NCBI GenBank assembly: GCA_035910535.1
Contig: JAMHXF010000046.1
Coordinates: forward strand, 38,496 to 102,495
DNA length: 64,000 nucleotides
From: Archangium_A sp035910535
GTDB taxonomy: Bacteria; Myxococcota; Myxococcia; Myxococcales; Myxococcaceae
Direction: 5' to 3'
Part shown: positions 8,355 to 16,842 of the stretch, piece after piece
How the letters are laid out: the number at the start of each line of letters is the position of its first letter
How positions within the stretch are numbered: position 1 is the stretch's first letter
The notes under the pieces: model-generated
What the model was told of the DNA's origin: nothing
Seen by the model: only the letters and a program-made list of their open reading frames with translations
The model's database searches: none
Made by a program: the position numbers and the translations under genes

Positions 8355-9286
8355 GAATAGCTCCCGGAAGGAAGGCGGGCGAGTAACGCGACCAGCTCGT
8401 GCGCGCCACGGCCAGACCGGTGGGCCAGCGAGACGAGCTGCGTCAGGGCTTCGGCAGGCAACGTGATGCCACGCGAAGAACAGATCGCGCTCGCGAGGCC
8501 GGTGAGCGCGTCGACGTCAGGCGCTTCGAACGAGAAGACCGCGTCGACCTGCTGCAACACCGCCGCGTCGAGGTGCGGAAGCGCAGTGGCGAGCGTCGCC
8601 GTGTCGTGAATCGGCTCGGGGCCGTGCTCCCCCTGAAGCTCGAGCGCAGGCCGCGGAGGCTCGGCGGTGAGGCACAGAAAGACAGCCTTGCTGCTCGACG
8701 GAGGGAGCGTGACGCGCGTCGACGCGTCGAGCACCTGTACGTCTCCGAGCGACGCGAGCCACGCCGACTTTCCTGAACCCGCCGGGCCGATGACGAGCGT
8801 GAGCTTCGCGCGCAGACGGGTGAGGCGTTCGGTCGCGCGACGTTGCGCCGGGAGCGCGTGCGCGAGCGCCTGAAGCTGCCACCGAGGCGCGGGGGCCGCT
8901 TCACCTCGGAGCGCGCCGGACGTCGCCGTACACGCCGCGCAGATGAATGAGCCCGTGGGCCCGCCGACCATCGGCCCGACCTCCGCCTTCGGTCGACAAC
9001 AGAACGAGCACCACGCGTCGACGTTCGGGTCTGCGAGCTTCGGTTCACGCTGCTCGACGAGCGCCTTGTCCTCCGGCACCTCGAAGCCGAACACCGACTC
9101 GTCTTCTTCCGCTTCGTCGATGCCCTCGGCCCGGCGCGCCTGCCGCAGCATCTGGGCCGCGCGTTGGAGCTGCGAGCGATCTCGGTAGTACGTCGCGGCT
9201 TCACGCAGCAGGCGCGCCGCTTCGCGTTGGTCACCTCGGTGCTCGGCCGATTGCGCATTGGCGAGCAGGTCTCGAATCTCCGACAT
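8351..9286 (-). CDS. ClpX-type zinc finger and P-loop protein of unknown function
   Basis: A 311-aa protein with an unusual domain mix. Residues 1-55 are a helical, TPR-like stretch. Residues 93-119 hold two CxxC pairs (Cys93, Cys96, Cys116, Cys119) spaced with the AEVGPMVGGPTG sequence as in the zinc finger of ClpX. Residues 167-174 are a Walker A motif (GPAGSGKS) inside a segment LTLVIGPAGSGKSAWLASLG. The downstream half is short for a AAA+ module (about 145 aa) and no clear Walker B or sensor residues are visible, although the C-terminal helices (ALTQLVSLAHRSGRGAHELVALL) resemble a DnaA/ClpX-style lid. It is the first gene of a two-gene operon with lipB-nudix and is divergent from the MFS gene. 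Confidence 0.75.
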   Translation of the reverse strand: MSEIRDLLANAQSAEHRGDQREAARLLREAATYYRDRSQLQRAAQMLRQARRAEGIDEAEEDESVFGFEVPEDKALVEQREPKLADPNVDAWCSFCCRPKAEVGPMVGGPTGSFICAACTATSGALRGEAAPAPRWQLQALAHALPAQRRATERLTRLRAKLTLVIGPAGSGKSAWLASLGDVQVLDASTRVTLPPSSSKAVFLCLTAEPPRPALELQGEHGPEPIHDTATLATALPHLDAAVLQQVDAVFSFEAPDVDALTGLASAICSSRGITLPAEALTQLVSLAHRSGRGAHELVALLARLPSGSYS

Positions 9287-9338
9287 CGGGCGCGGAACTT
9301 ACCTGTCAGCTGCCTTGTGCGCAGTGCGTCAGCGCGGC

Positions 9339-10547
9339 ATGAGCGCCCTCCCCGTGCCCGCCGGCCGCCTCGCCCAGCTCACAGAGGGAATTCCCAGACC
9401 CTTCTGGGCGCTCCTCGTGGGGACGTTCATCACCAAGGCCGGCAGCTTCGTGATGCCGCTGCTCTTCGTGTACCTGACACAGGTCCGCGGCATCGACCTG
9501 CCGCTCGCTGGCGCCATCACCTCGCTCTTTGGTCTCGGCTCGCTCTTCGGCAGCCTCATCGGTGGCGCCACGGCCGATCGCTACGGCCGCAAGTTCACGA
9601 TGATCACCGCGCTGCTGGTGGGCGCGGTCTTCTTGCTCGTGCTCGGCGTTTCCCGTGCCCTGCCCGCCATCGCCATCTCCACGTTCTTGATGGGCCTCAC
9701 CGGAGACGCGTACCGCCCCGCGAGCCTCGCGTTGGCGACCGACCTGATCGCACCGGTGCACCGCATGAAAGCGTTCGCCATGCAGTACTGGGCGATCAAC
9801 CTCGGCTTCGCGTGCGCGGCGGTGGTGGGCGGCTACATGGCCACGCGCAACTTCAGCGTGCTCTTCATCGGAGATGCGATCTCCACGGTGCTGCTGGCCC
9901 TCATCGTCTGGCGACTGATCCCCGAGAGTCGGCCAAAGGCGTTGGAAAGTGCGCCGGGCACGCTGCTGACGCCGTTCGTCGACAAGCGCTTCGCGCCGTT
10001 TCTGCTCTTCAACTTCTTCGTCGCGGTGGTCTTCTTTCAACACCTCTCGTCGATGGCCGACGACATGAAGACCAAGGGCCTCAGCACCGAAGATCTCGGC
10101 TGGGCCATGGCCAGCAACGGTGTGCTGATCGTGTTGGTGCAGCCCTTCGTCTCGCGTTGGGCGGCGGGCTTCACGCAAGCGCGCGTGCTGGCGCTCGCCG
10201 CAGCGCTCACGGGCCTGGGCTTCGGGCTCTATGTCTGGGCGCAGTCGCTGCTCGGCTACGTGGGCTGCGTCGCGATCTGGACGATGGGTGAAATCCTCTT
10301 CGCGCCGGTGAACTCGACAGTGGTGGCGCAGCTCTCACCGCCCGCGCTGCGCGGCCGGTACCAGGGCGCGTTCGTGTTGACGTGGAGCACAGCAGCCATG
10401 GTGGCGCCGCTGCTGGGGGCGTCGCTCATTTCGCTCGTGGGGCACCGAACGTTGTGGCTCTCGTGCCTCGGCATCGGGGGGCTGGTGGCGCTCGCGCACC
10501 TCACGGTGAGCGTGCGGTTGCTGCCGCGACACGCGACCAGCGAGTGA
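9339..10547 (+). CDS. MFS transporter
   Basis: A 402-aa inner-membrane transporter of the major facilitator superfamily with about 12 hydrophobic segments. The loop 2-3 signature GGATADRYGRK is clear. TM1 begins at FWALLVGTFITKAGSFVMPLLF, in which a charged Lys sits mid-helix, resembling the MdtG/YceE-like drug-efflux group. The substrate is unknown. The reading frame is open further upstream, but ATG 9339 places the start just ahead of the first helix. It leaves 52 bases to the divergent gene start at 9286. It is followed 21 bases later by a hypothetical secreted protein on the same strand. Confidence 0.88.
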   Translation: MSALPVPAGRLAQLTEGIPRPFWALLVGTFITKAGSFVMPLLFVYLTQVRGIDLPLAGAITSLFGLGSLFGSLIGGATADRYGRKFTMITALLVGAVFLLVLGVSRALPAIAISTFLMGLTGDAYRPASLALATDLIAPVHRMKAFAMQYWAINLGFACAAVVGGYMATRNFSVLFIGDAISTVLLALIVWRLIPESRPKALESAPGTLLTPFVDKRFAPFLLFNFFVAVVFFQHLSSMADDMKTKGLSTEDLGWAMASNGVLIVLVQPFVSRWAAGFTQARVLALAAALTGLGFGLYVWAQSLLGYVGCVAIWTMGEILFAPVNSTVVAQLSPPALRGRYQGAFVLTWSTAAMVAPLLGASLISLVGHRTLWLSCLGIGGLVALAHLTVSVRLLPRHATSE

Positions 10548-10568
10548 GACGGGAGTAGAAGCGGCGCC

Positions 10569-11273
10569 GTGATCGACCTGGCCGCCTACGCCCTCGCCCT
10601 CGCGCTCTCGCAGGAGCCCGACACCGCCGCTACGCCGCTCGAAAAAGAGCTGGCCGCAGAGTCTGCAGAACAAGGCTCGGAAGGCACCACGCCGACCGCA
10701 CCCACCGGCCCCGTCGGAGCGCCACGCCCCAAAGGCGCCGACGACGTGCAGAGCGTGCTCAAGCGACTGCCGAACATGAAGCCCGAAGAGCGGCAGGCCG
10801 CGCTCATTCAGCTGCAGAAACAGTTTGGCGCTGCAGAGTCGAACCCGGTGTTGCCGTCGGCCGACATCGACCTGAGCGAATACCTGAGCCTGTCGCCGCA
10901 AGACCAGGCGCTCGTCATCGCGCGGGCCTTCTTCGGCGACGTGATCTCCGGTGACGCGACGCGCGTCGTCTCGCGCGCCGGCTACCCGTTCTTCATGGAA
11001 GCGCGCCGAGTCGATCGCCCCGAAGAGTTGCTGACCCAGTGGGGCAAGAGCCTTCGATCTCGCCGCACCGATCTGCTCAAGCTCTACTCGGTGGAGATCC
11101 TGACGCCGGCTGACATGGAGAAGAAGTACGGCAAGGCGCCACAGCGCCTGAACAGCTGGAACCTGAGAGCGCCGAACACCTTCGTCGCGGTCGGCAATCT
11201 CTCAGGTCACGCGACGATCCTGCTGCTGCGTCAGGCCGGCGCAGCGTGGCAGGTCGTCGGCTTTCACGACTGA
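10569..11273 (+). CDS. Hypothetical protein
   Basis: A 234-aa protein that I do not recognise. It starts at GTG with a short hydrophobic stretch (DLAAYALALALS) that may be an inefficient signal peptide. A Glu/Thr/Pro-rich linker follows to about residue 55, then a helical segment (VQSVLKRLPNMKPEERQAALIQLQKQF). The last 130 residues look like a small mixed alpha/beta domain: they contain ALVIARAFFGDVISGD and end in FVAVGNLSGHATILLLRQAGAAWQVVGFHD. This recalls the NTF2-like fold used in 'DUF4878-type' secreted proteins, but that is inference. It ends 3 bases from the convergent gene at 11277. Confidence 0.72.
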   Translation: MIDLAAYALALALSQEPDTAATPLEKELAAESAEQGSEGTTPTAPTGPVGAPRPKGADDVQSVLKRLPNMKPEERQAALIQLQKQFGAAESNPVLPSADIDLSEYLSLSPQDQALVIARAFFGDVISGDATRVVSRAGYPFFMEARRVDRPEELLTQWGKSLRSRRTDLLKLYSVEILTPADMEKKYGKAPQRLNSWNLRAPNTFVAVGNLSGHATILLLRQAGAAWQVVGFHD

Positions 11274-11276
11274 GTT

Positions 11277-12191
11277 TCACTTCTTCTGAGGGTTGATCTC
11301 TTCTTCGGGGCGCACGGACTCCTGCGCGCCCTTCCAACCTTCACCGGCGCCCAGCTTCCACGCGGCGGGAACTTCGCCCTTCCACGGGAAGGTGACGTTG
11401 ATGTCGCCACCCGTCGGGGCACGCGCGCTGATCGACCACTCGATCTCCACGGTCTTCACTTCGGCCGGGAGCTTGTCGATGTCGTAGTGACCGATCACCA
11501 CCGACGGCGGGAAGAACTTCACGTAGCGATCAGGCCAGTCGACGCGGCTGTCGGGGCCCCCTTCGCCGGGCATCTCGCCGAGCAACTTGCCCTTCTCGTC
11601 GAAGAGCTTCCAATTGAAGCGGAAGCTGGCGCCGACGGTGACGCGCTTGACGCCCTTGTCGTCGGTGCGCTCTTCACGCGGCAGGCCCCAGACGACGATC
11701 GGCATGTGGATCTTCTCGTCGGCACCGACGCGCACTGAATCGGCTGACACGATGTCGAAGCGAATGCCCTTGTCGGTCGCCGTCCACCACGGGGCGTAGT
11801 CGGCCTTCTTGAACGAATCGAAGACCTTGCGCGTGTACTCGTACACGGCCTTCTTTTCTTCGGCCTTCCCGTCTTCCTTGTTCGACTTGGCGGAGCGCGT
11901 CTCGAGCTCCTTCAGGTAGTCGTCGAAGTCGCGGTTGCCGCCGTGCTTGTTGAGGTGCTCGGTGACCTCCTTGAAGTACCAGCGCAGGAACGTCTGGTTC
12001 TCGTCGGTGTACGCCTTCTGATCAGGCACGTTGCGCAGCCACGCCGCGCGCTCGAGGAAGTCACCACGAATACGGGCGACGTTCAGGTCGCGCGCCGTCT
12101 CGGCGTTCTTGGTGTCCCACTTGCGCATCGCCCACACGATGCCCGCGCACACGCCGACCACCGCCACGATGATTCCGAAATAACGCTTCAT
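11277..12191 (-). CDS. Membrane-anchored protein of unknown function
   Basis: A 304-aa protein. Residues 2-22 form a single N-terminal transmembrane anchor (KRYFGIIVAVVGVCAGIVWAM), and the remainder is probably periplasmic. The body is rich in Lys/Glu helices up to residue 130, then beta strands (IVVWGLPREERTDDKGVKRV). It ends Lys-rich (EEINPQKK). No catalytic motif is visible. It lies 14 bases downstream of the M48 peptidase gene and in the same orientation, so the two probably form an operon, with the protein possibly acting alongside the peptidase in the envelope. Confidence 0.72.
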   Translation of the reverse strand: MKRYFGIIVAVVGVCAGIVWAMRKWDTKNAETARDLNVARIRGDFLERAAWLRNVPDQKAYTDENQTFLRWYFKEVTEHLNKHGGNRDFDDYLKELETRSAKSNKEDGKAEEKKAVYEYTRKVFDSFKKADYAPWWTATDKGIRFDIVSADSVRVGADEKIHMPIVVWGLPREERTDDKGVKRVTVGASFRFNWKLFDEKGKLLGEMPGEGGPDSRVDWPDRYVKFFPPSVVIGHYDIDKLPAEVKTVEIEWSISARAPTGGDINVTFPWKGEVPAAWKLGAGEGWKGAQESVRPEEEINPQKK

Positions 12192-12205
12192 TGTTCAGGC
12201 TCCCC

Positions 12206-13030
12206 TCACTTCTTGCCGAGCTCGGCCTGAATGGCCTTCAACGTCGGCACGCCCAGCTCCGAACCGGTGAGGTTCTCGGCGGCGATGATCTCCGTGACCT
12301 TCTGAATGCGCTCGCTGTTCGCCGGGTGCGTCGACAAGAACGTCAGCACCGCGGGCGTGTCTCCGTACTTCGCCTTCAACTTCTCGAAGAACGTGCCGAT
12401 GCCGCGCGGGTCGTAGCCGGCGCCCGACGCGTAACGCACGCCGTAGTGGTCCGCCTCGAGCTCCATGTCGCGGCCGTACGCCAACGAAGCGCCCTTGCCC
12501 GCGAGCTGCGCGGCCAGCCTGGCGACGTCTTTGCCGTCTTTGCCCAGCGCCATGTCGGTGACCGTCTGCATGCCCTGCGCTGCGACCAGCTGCCGCGCCG
12601 AGTGACGCCCGACGACGTGACCGATCTCGTGACCCAACACGCCGATGACCTCGGCCTCGTTGTCAGCGGCGAGCAGCAGGCCGGTGTACACGTAGATGCG
12701 GCCGCCGGGCGTCGCGAAGGCATTCACCGTGGCCGCGTCGTCGATGACGTACCACTTCCACGAGAGCTGCCGTTCTTTGTTGGCCTGGTCGATCATCTTG
12801 CGCGCCAGCGCTTCGACGTAGAGCTCGACCTTCTGGTTGTTGAGGAACTTGATGTTCTGCGTCTTGAGCTCTTCGTGCACCTGCAGGCCGAGCTGGAACT
12901 CCTGCTCGTCGGTGATGAGCGAGGCCGCGATGGCCTTCTCGGTGTCACGACGCTGGGTCAAGGAACAACCACTCACAACCACAGCCAGCGAAAGGGTCAA
13001 CGGGGCGAGTACGCGCATGAGCCGGCTCAT
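12206..13030 (-). CDS. M48-family metallopeptidase lipoprotein
   Basis: A zinc endopeptidase of the Ste24p/HtpX family in the BepA/YcaL-like lipoprotein group, likely acting in envelope quality control. Residues 1-21 are a lipoprotein signal ending in VVVSGC, so it is predicted to be lipidated. The zinc site GHEIGHVVGRHSA gives HExxH. The third ligand is in ELEADHYGVRYASGAGYDPRG, the usual ExxxD helix of M48. At 274 aa it lacks the TPR extension seen in BepA. The start is ATG at 13030, and the gene is divergent from the sigma-factor gene with 84 bases between them. Confidence 0.92.
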   Translation of the reverse strand: MSRLMRVLAPLTLSLAVVVSGCSLTQRRDTEKAIAASLITDEQEFQLGLQVHEELKTQNIKFLNNQKVELYVEALARKMIDQANKERQLSWKWYVIDDAATVNAFATPGGRIYVYTGLLLAADNEAEVIGVLGHEIGHVVGRHSARQLVAAQGMQTVTDMALGKDGKDVARLAAQLAGKGASLAYGRDMELEADHYGVRYASGAGYDPRGIGTFFEKLKAKYGDTPAVLTFLSTHPANSERIQKVTEIIAAENLTGSELGVPTLKAIQAELGKK

Positions 13031-13114
13031 TAGCAGGCCGCCTGAAATGCCAAGCGCTTTTCTGTTTCACGCGGCTGCCGTGTCCATTCATTCGCAGCTA
13101 AAGCGCGACGCGAA

Positions 13115-13645
13115 ATGCGACCAGCACTCCAGGTCATCGACGGAGGCAGGAGCACCGGTCGGGCATGGCTGCGGGAGTTGTACGTGAAGTACGGCAGCGC
13201 GGTTTACGGCAGGTGTCGGTACCTGCTGCGCGACACCAGTCAGGCGGAGGACGCCATGCAGGACGTATTCGCCCGCGCGCTGGTGAACGAAGCGGGCTTC
13301 CGAAGTGAAGCCTCGCCGCTGACGTGGCTCATGAAGATCGCCACGCACCATTGTCTCAACGTGATCCGCGGCGCGGGCGCGGCGTGGCGTGACGAGTACA
13401 CGACGCTGCAGGTGGTGCGCGGCGAAGCCCATGGCGGCGCAGCCGAATACGAAGCGCGAGATCTGGTGCGCAAGGCGCTCGCCCGGTTCGACGTCGAGAC
13501 GCAGCAGGCGGTGGTGCACTACTGGGTCGACGACCTGACGCTCGAAGAGGTCGCGGTGTTGCTGGGTCGCTCGGTGCCCACCATTCGCAAACGGCTCAAG
13601 GCCTTCGCCGACGCCACCGGGCGCTCACTGGAGGTCGACGCATGA
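13115..13645 (+). CDS. ECF-type RNA polymerase sigma factor
   Basis: A 176-aa sigma-70-family protein with only regions 2 and 4, as in extracytoplasmic-function sigmas. Region 2 runs from LYVKYGSAVYGRCRYLL through SQAEDAMQDVFARAL to PLTWLMKIATHHCLNVIR. Region 4 is LTLEEVAVLLGRSVPTIRKRL, a clear helix-turn-helix. Its stop overlaps the start of the next gene by 4 bases. That gene encodes a zinc-type anti-sigma factor, so this sigma factor is presumably held inactive at the membrane and controls the caspase operon that follows. No AAC-type promoter signature was convincing in the 84 bases upstream. Confidence 0.92.
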   Translation: MRPALQVIDGGRSTGRAWLRELYVKYGSAVYGRCRYLLRDTSQAEDAMQDVFARALVNEAGFRSEASPLTWLMKIATHHCLNVIRGAGAAWRDEYTTLQVVRGEAHGGAAEYEARDLVRKALARFDVETQQAVVHYWVDDLTLEEVAVLLGRSVPTIRKRLKAFADATGRSLEVDA

Positions 13646-14322
13646 CACACCTCCGGGAGCTCGACTTGCGACGACTGCTCGCGGGCGAAGCGGTCGTGAA
13701 CGCTGAACACGCGGCGGCGTGCCCCGAGTGCACCGCGACGCTCGTTCGACTGCAGGAAGAACAGCGCGCGTTCGAAGCGCAGGTGCCGTTCGAGCGCTTC
13801 GCCGCCGGCGTGGAGCTGAAGGTCAGGCCCCGCTCACGTCGCTGGCTGGGCGTGGCAGCGGCCATGGCGGCGGGCCTGCTTACGGTCGTCGGGGTGCAGT
13901 TCCAGAAAGAGGGCACCGGCAATCGCATCAAGGGCGGCGCGTCGGTGGAGTTCGTGATCGCCGGCGCTGCGGGTCAACGCCCCGCCGCCGCAGTGGAGAC
14001 GCTCGCGGCAGGTGAGCGCGTTCGCATCGGCGTGAGCGGCGCCCGACACGCGCTGGTGGTGAGCATCGACGAGCGCGGCGAGGTGTCTCCCGTGTACGAC
14101 GAGATCATCGGCGACGCGCACGCCTGGTTGCCCGAGTCGCTCGAGTTCACGGGCGCAGGTCGGGAGCTGGTGCTCGTGGTGCTCAGCGATGAACGCCAGT
14201 CGACGAGCACGGTGAGCCAGGCGTTGCGAAGACGTTTCGACGACGTGAAGGGAGACTTGAACCAACTCGGATCGATCGACGTGCCCGGAGTTCAGCTACA
14301 CCGCACGTTCATCAAGCCGTGA
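13642..14322 (+). CDS. Zinc-type anti-sigma factor, membrane spanning
   Basis: A 226-aa protein. Residues 23-30 carry an HxxxCxxC motif (His23, Cys27, Cys30), the zinc anti-sigma (ZAS) signature. One transmembrane helix follows at about residues 68-84 (WLGVAAAMAAGLLTVVGVQF), preceded by basic residues. The C-terminal 130 residues are predicted to be periplasmic and beta-rich. The domain contains ETLAAGERVRIGVSG and a YDEI segment, resembling the sensor domains seen in similar myxobacterial proteins. It overlaps the sigma gene upstream (ATGA) and the caspase gene downstream (GTGA), so all three are tightly coupled. Confidence 0.88.
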   Translation: MTHLRELDLRRLLAGEAVVNAEHAAACPECTATLVRLQEEQRAFEAQVPFERFAAGVELKVRPRSRRWLGVAAAMAAGLLTVVGVQFQKEGTGNRIKGGASVEFVIAGAAGQRPAAAVETLAAGERVRIGVSGARHALVVSIDERGEVSPVYDEIIGDAHAWLPESLEFTGAGRELVLVVLSDERQSTSTVSQALRRRFDDVKGDLNQLGSIDVPGVQLHRTFIKP

Positions 14323-15932
14323 CGAACTCCGGAAAACAGAATGCAGTCTTGTTGCTCACGCTCGCGCTGCTGAGCACGCCCGCCTCCGCGCAGGAAACCA
14401 CGCGGCGCTTCGGCATCTTCGTGGGCGACAACGAGGGTGGCGAAGGCACCAGGGCGCTGCTCTACGCGCAAGACGACGCGAAGCGCCTGCACGACATCTT
14501 CACGCGCCTCGGCGGCATCAAGGCCGACGACGCGTTGCTGCTCCTCGACGCGAACGACAAGCAGGTCGACCTCGCCATGACCGAGCTCGAGCGCCGCATC
14601 GCCGAAGCCAAAGCGCGAGGAGATCGCACGACGCTCATCTTCTATTACTCGGGCCACGCGAAAGACGGCGCGCTGCGCCTCGGCAACTCGGTGCTGCCCA
14701 TGGAAGCGCTGAAAGCACGCCTCACGACGGGCCCCGCCGACATGCGCGTCGCGTTCCTCGATGCGTGCCGTTCTGGTGAAGCGACGCGCGCGAAGGGCGT
14801 ACGACGCGCGCCCGCCTTCGAGGTCGAGACCGACGCGACACGGCAAGCGAAGGGTCTCGTCATTCTCACGTCGTCGGCGGCCGACGAAGACTCACAGGAG
14901 TCAGACGTCATCGGCGCGAGCTACTTTTCGTACCACCTCGCCACCGCGCTGCTCGGCAGCGCCGATTCACAAGGCGACGGCCGCGTCACGCTGAGCGAAG
15001 CCTATGCGTGGGCCTACGAGCGCACCGTGGCCAGCACCGCCGACTCTGCCGCCGGGCCGCAGCACCCCACCTTCAGCTTCGATCTCGCCGGCAACGGAGA
15101 CCTGGTGCTGACCGACGTGCTCGAGCGCCGTGAAGGCCTTCGAATACCCCAGAGCGCGCCGCAGGGGCCGTACTTCATCATCGACCCGCGCGGCGTCGTG
15201 GTGGCCGAGACGGTGAAGCTCGAGCATGAGCGCCTCATCGCGCTGCCGCCGGGCACGTACACCATCAAGCGCCGCCTGCCCGATCGCTTGCGCATCGGCG
15301 ACCTCACCATCAACGCGGGCCAGCTGCTGACGCTCGACGAGTCGACGCTGCAGAACGCGAAGTTCACCGACGACCCGGTCAAGGGCACCGGCATCAGCAA
15401 GACGTACAACCGCCACTGGAGCCTCTCGGCGTTCGGCCAGTTTCAGGCCGTCTTCGATCGCCCCACGTCAGCCGGCGGCTACTTCCCGTCGGCGCCGGTG
15501 GTCGGCGCCGAGCTCACCGTGCACAACGTCTTCGCGCGCGGCTTCGCGGTGGGCATCGACGCCGGCTACGGGTGGACGAGCAACACCGTGAACGTCGACC
15601 TCGTCGGCACGCTGCCCTACGACTACTCGCTCATCACCATCGGCGCGTCGCTCTTCTACGAGTGGTTTCAAGAAGGCCGGTGGGTGCCCTTCGCGGGCCT
15701 TCACCTCGCCTTCAACATCATGAACCGCACCTTCGAAGACGCGAGCCTGAGCCCGCAGTCGTATTCCATCTTCACGCCAGGCGTGGTCGCGGGCCTCAAG
15801 GTGCGCATCGCCGGCAACTTCTCGGTGCTGGGCCGGGCGCGGGTGCACTACCTCCACTACGACGTCGACGAGACGCGGAGCCTGGGGAGCGCGGATTTCG
15901 GTTTGTTGCTCGACTACGAGTTCAGGGACTGA
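14319..15932 (+). CDS. Secreted caspase-like (C14) protease with EF-hand loop and C-terminal barrel
   Basis: A 537-aa protein. Residues 1-24 are a signal peptide (cleavage after PASA). Residues about 29-240 are a caspase-fold peptidase with the catalytic dyad His113 (YYSGHAKDG) and Cys150 (LDACRSG). Within it, residues 216-227 (DSQGDGRVTLSE) match a 12-residue EF-hand loop: Asp1, Gln3, Asp5, Gly6 and Glu12. A linker domain (about 250-345) resembling a PEGA/carboxypeptidase-regulatory fold follows. The last 180 residues are amphipathic strands ending in LDYEFRD, consistent with an outer-membrane barrel. Specificity is probably for basic P1 residues, as in metacaspases, but this is inferred. 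It is translationally coupled to the anti-sigma factor. Confidence 0.9.
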   Translation: MTNSGKQNAVLLLTLALLSTPASAQETTRRFGIFVGDNEGGEGTRALLYAQDDAKRLHDIFTRLGGIKADDALLLLDANDKQVDLAMTELERRIAEAKARGDRTTLIFYYSGHAKDGALRLGNSVLPMEALKARLTTGPADMRVAFLDACRSGEATRAKGVRRAPAFEVETDATRQAKGLVILTSSAADEDSQESDVIGASYFSYHLATALLGSADSQGDGRVTLSEAYAWAYERTVASTADSAAGPQHPTFSFDLAGNGDLVLTDVLERREGLRIPQSAPQGPYFIIDPRGVVVAETVKLEHERLIALPPGTYTIKRRLPDRLRIGDLTINAGQLLTLDESTLQNAKFTDDPVKGTGISKTYNRHWSLSAFGQFQAVFDRPTSAGGYFPSAPVVGAELTVHNVFARGFAVGIDAGYGWTSNTVNVDLVGTLPYDYSLITIGASLFYEWFQEGRWVPFAGLHLAFNIMNRTFEDASLSPQSYSIFTPGVVAGLKVRIAGNFSVLGRARVHYLHYDVDETRSLGSADFGLLLDYEFRD

Positions 15933-15935
15933 CGC

Positions 15936-16838
15936 ATGCGATCTCTTCTCTTCAGCGCGCTGCTCATGACGTTGACCGCGTGTGGCGGTGACTGGTCGAA
16001 CACCGATCTCACCTTCTCGAACGCCCTGCCGCGCCGCGAAGATCTGCGCGCGAAGCTGCCGAAGTCGACGACGCAGCCGCTCGGCGTGGGCGACCCGTCG
16101 ACCGCGTGGACACAGACCGTCAAGGCCGCGAAGGACTACAACGCGGTGCTCGACATGCTGCTCGGCTTCGTCGACCAGGTTCGTCAGGTCGCCCCGACCT
16201 CGCGCACGAAGACGTCACGCACGTGGGGCCCCTACGCCGATCAAAACAACCCTGGCCGCGAAGTGCAGGTCGTCATCACGCGCGTCGACGAAGCGAACTT
16301 CGAGTGGGTCATCGAGTCGCGCGCCATCAACGGCTCGTGGCTGCGAATTCTCACCGGCAACTTCGCCGCCGGCACCAGCGCACGTCGCGGCCGCGGCACG
16401 GTGACCGTCGACGTCGCGAGCTTCCGTGACGCAGTGACGGTCGACGACAACTTCAAGCAGCTCGATCGCATCGAGCTCGGCTACTGGACCGATCAGTGGC
16501 CACAGCGCGTCGAAATGACGTTCACCTTCCGCCCCGGCGCGGTGATCGGCCTGTCGGTCGCCGGCTACACCTCACGCCTGCAGGAAGACGGCTCCGGCGC
16601 GATCAGGTTCGTCTACGCGAGCAGCGACGCGAACGTCGCCGAGCTCGAGGTGAACGCTGCGTGGAAACCGACGGGCGAAGGCCGCGCCTACGGCCTCGTC
16701 ACCAAAGGCCTCTACAACGGCTTCAACATCACCGAGTGCTGGGGCACCAACTTCCTCCTCACGCACTACGCCGAGAGCTGGCCCACCGGCACCGTGAGCG
16801 GCCCCAGCTCGTCGTGCGTCACCATCGAAGGCTTCTGA
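15936..16838 (+). CDS. Hypothetical lipoprotein of the sigma/caspase cluster
   Basis: A 300-aa protein of unknown function. The N-terminus MRSLLFSALLMTLTACGGD is a lipoprotein signal with Cys16 as the lipidated residue. The body is beta-rich without a recognised catalytic motif, and two Cys near the C-terminus (ITECWGTNF and SSSCVTIEGF) could form a disulphide. It starts 3 bases after the caspase gene, so it is very likely part of that operon and is a candidate partner or substrate of the protease at the outer membrane. Confidence 0.78.
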   Translation: MRSLLFSALLMTLTACGGDWSNTDLTFSNALPRREDLRAKLPKSTTQPLGVGDPSTAWTQTVKAAKDYNAVLDMLLGFVDQVRQVAPTSRTKTSRTWGPYADQNNPGREVQVVITRVDEANFEWVIESRAINGSWLRILTGNFAAGTSARRGRGTVTVDVASFRDAVTVDDNFKQLDRIELGYWTDQWPQRVEMTFTFRPGAVIGLSVAGYTSRLQEDGSGAIRFVYASSDANVAELEVNAAWKPTGEGRAYGLVTKGLYNGFNITECWGTNFLLTHYAESWPTGTVSGPSSSCVTIEGF

Positions 16839-16842
16839 CGCG

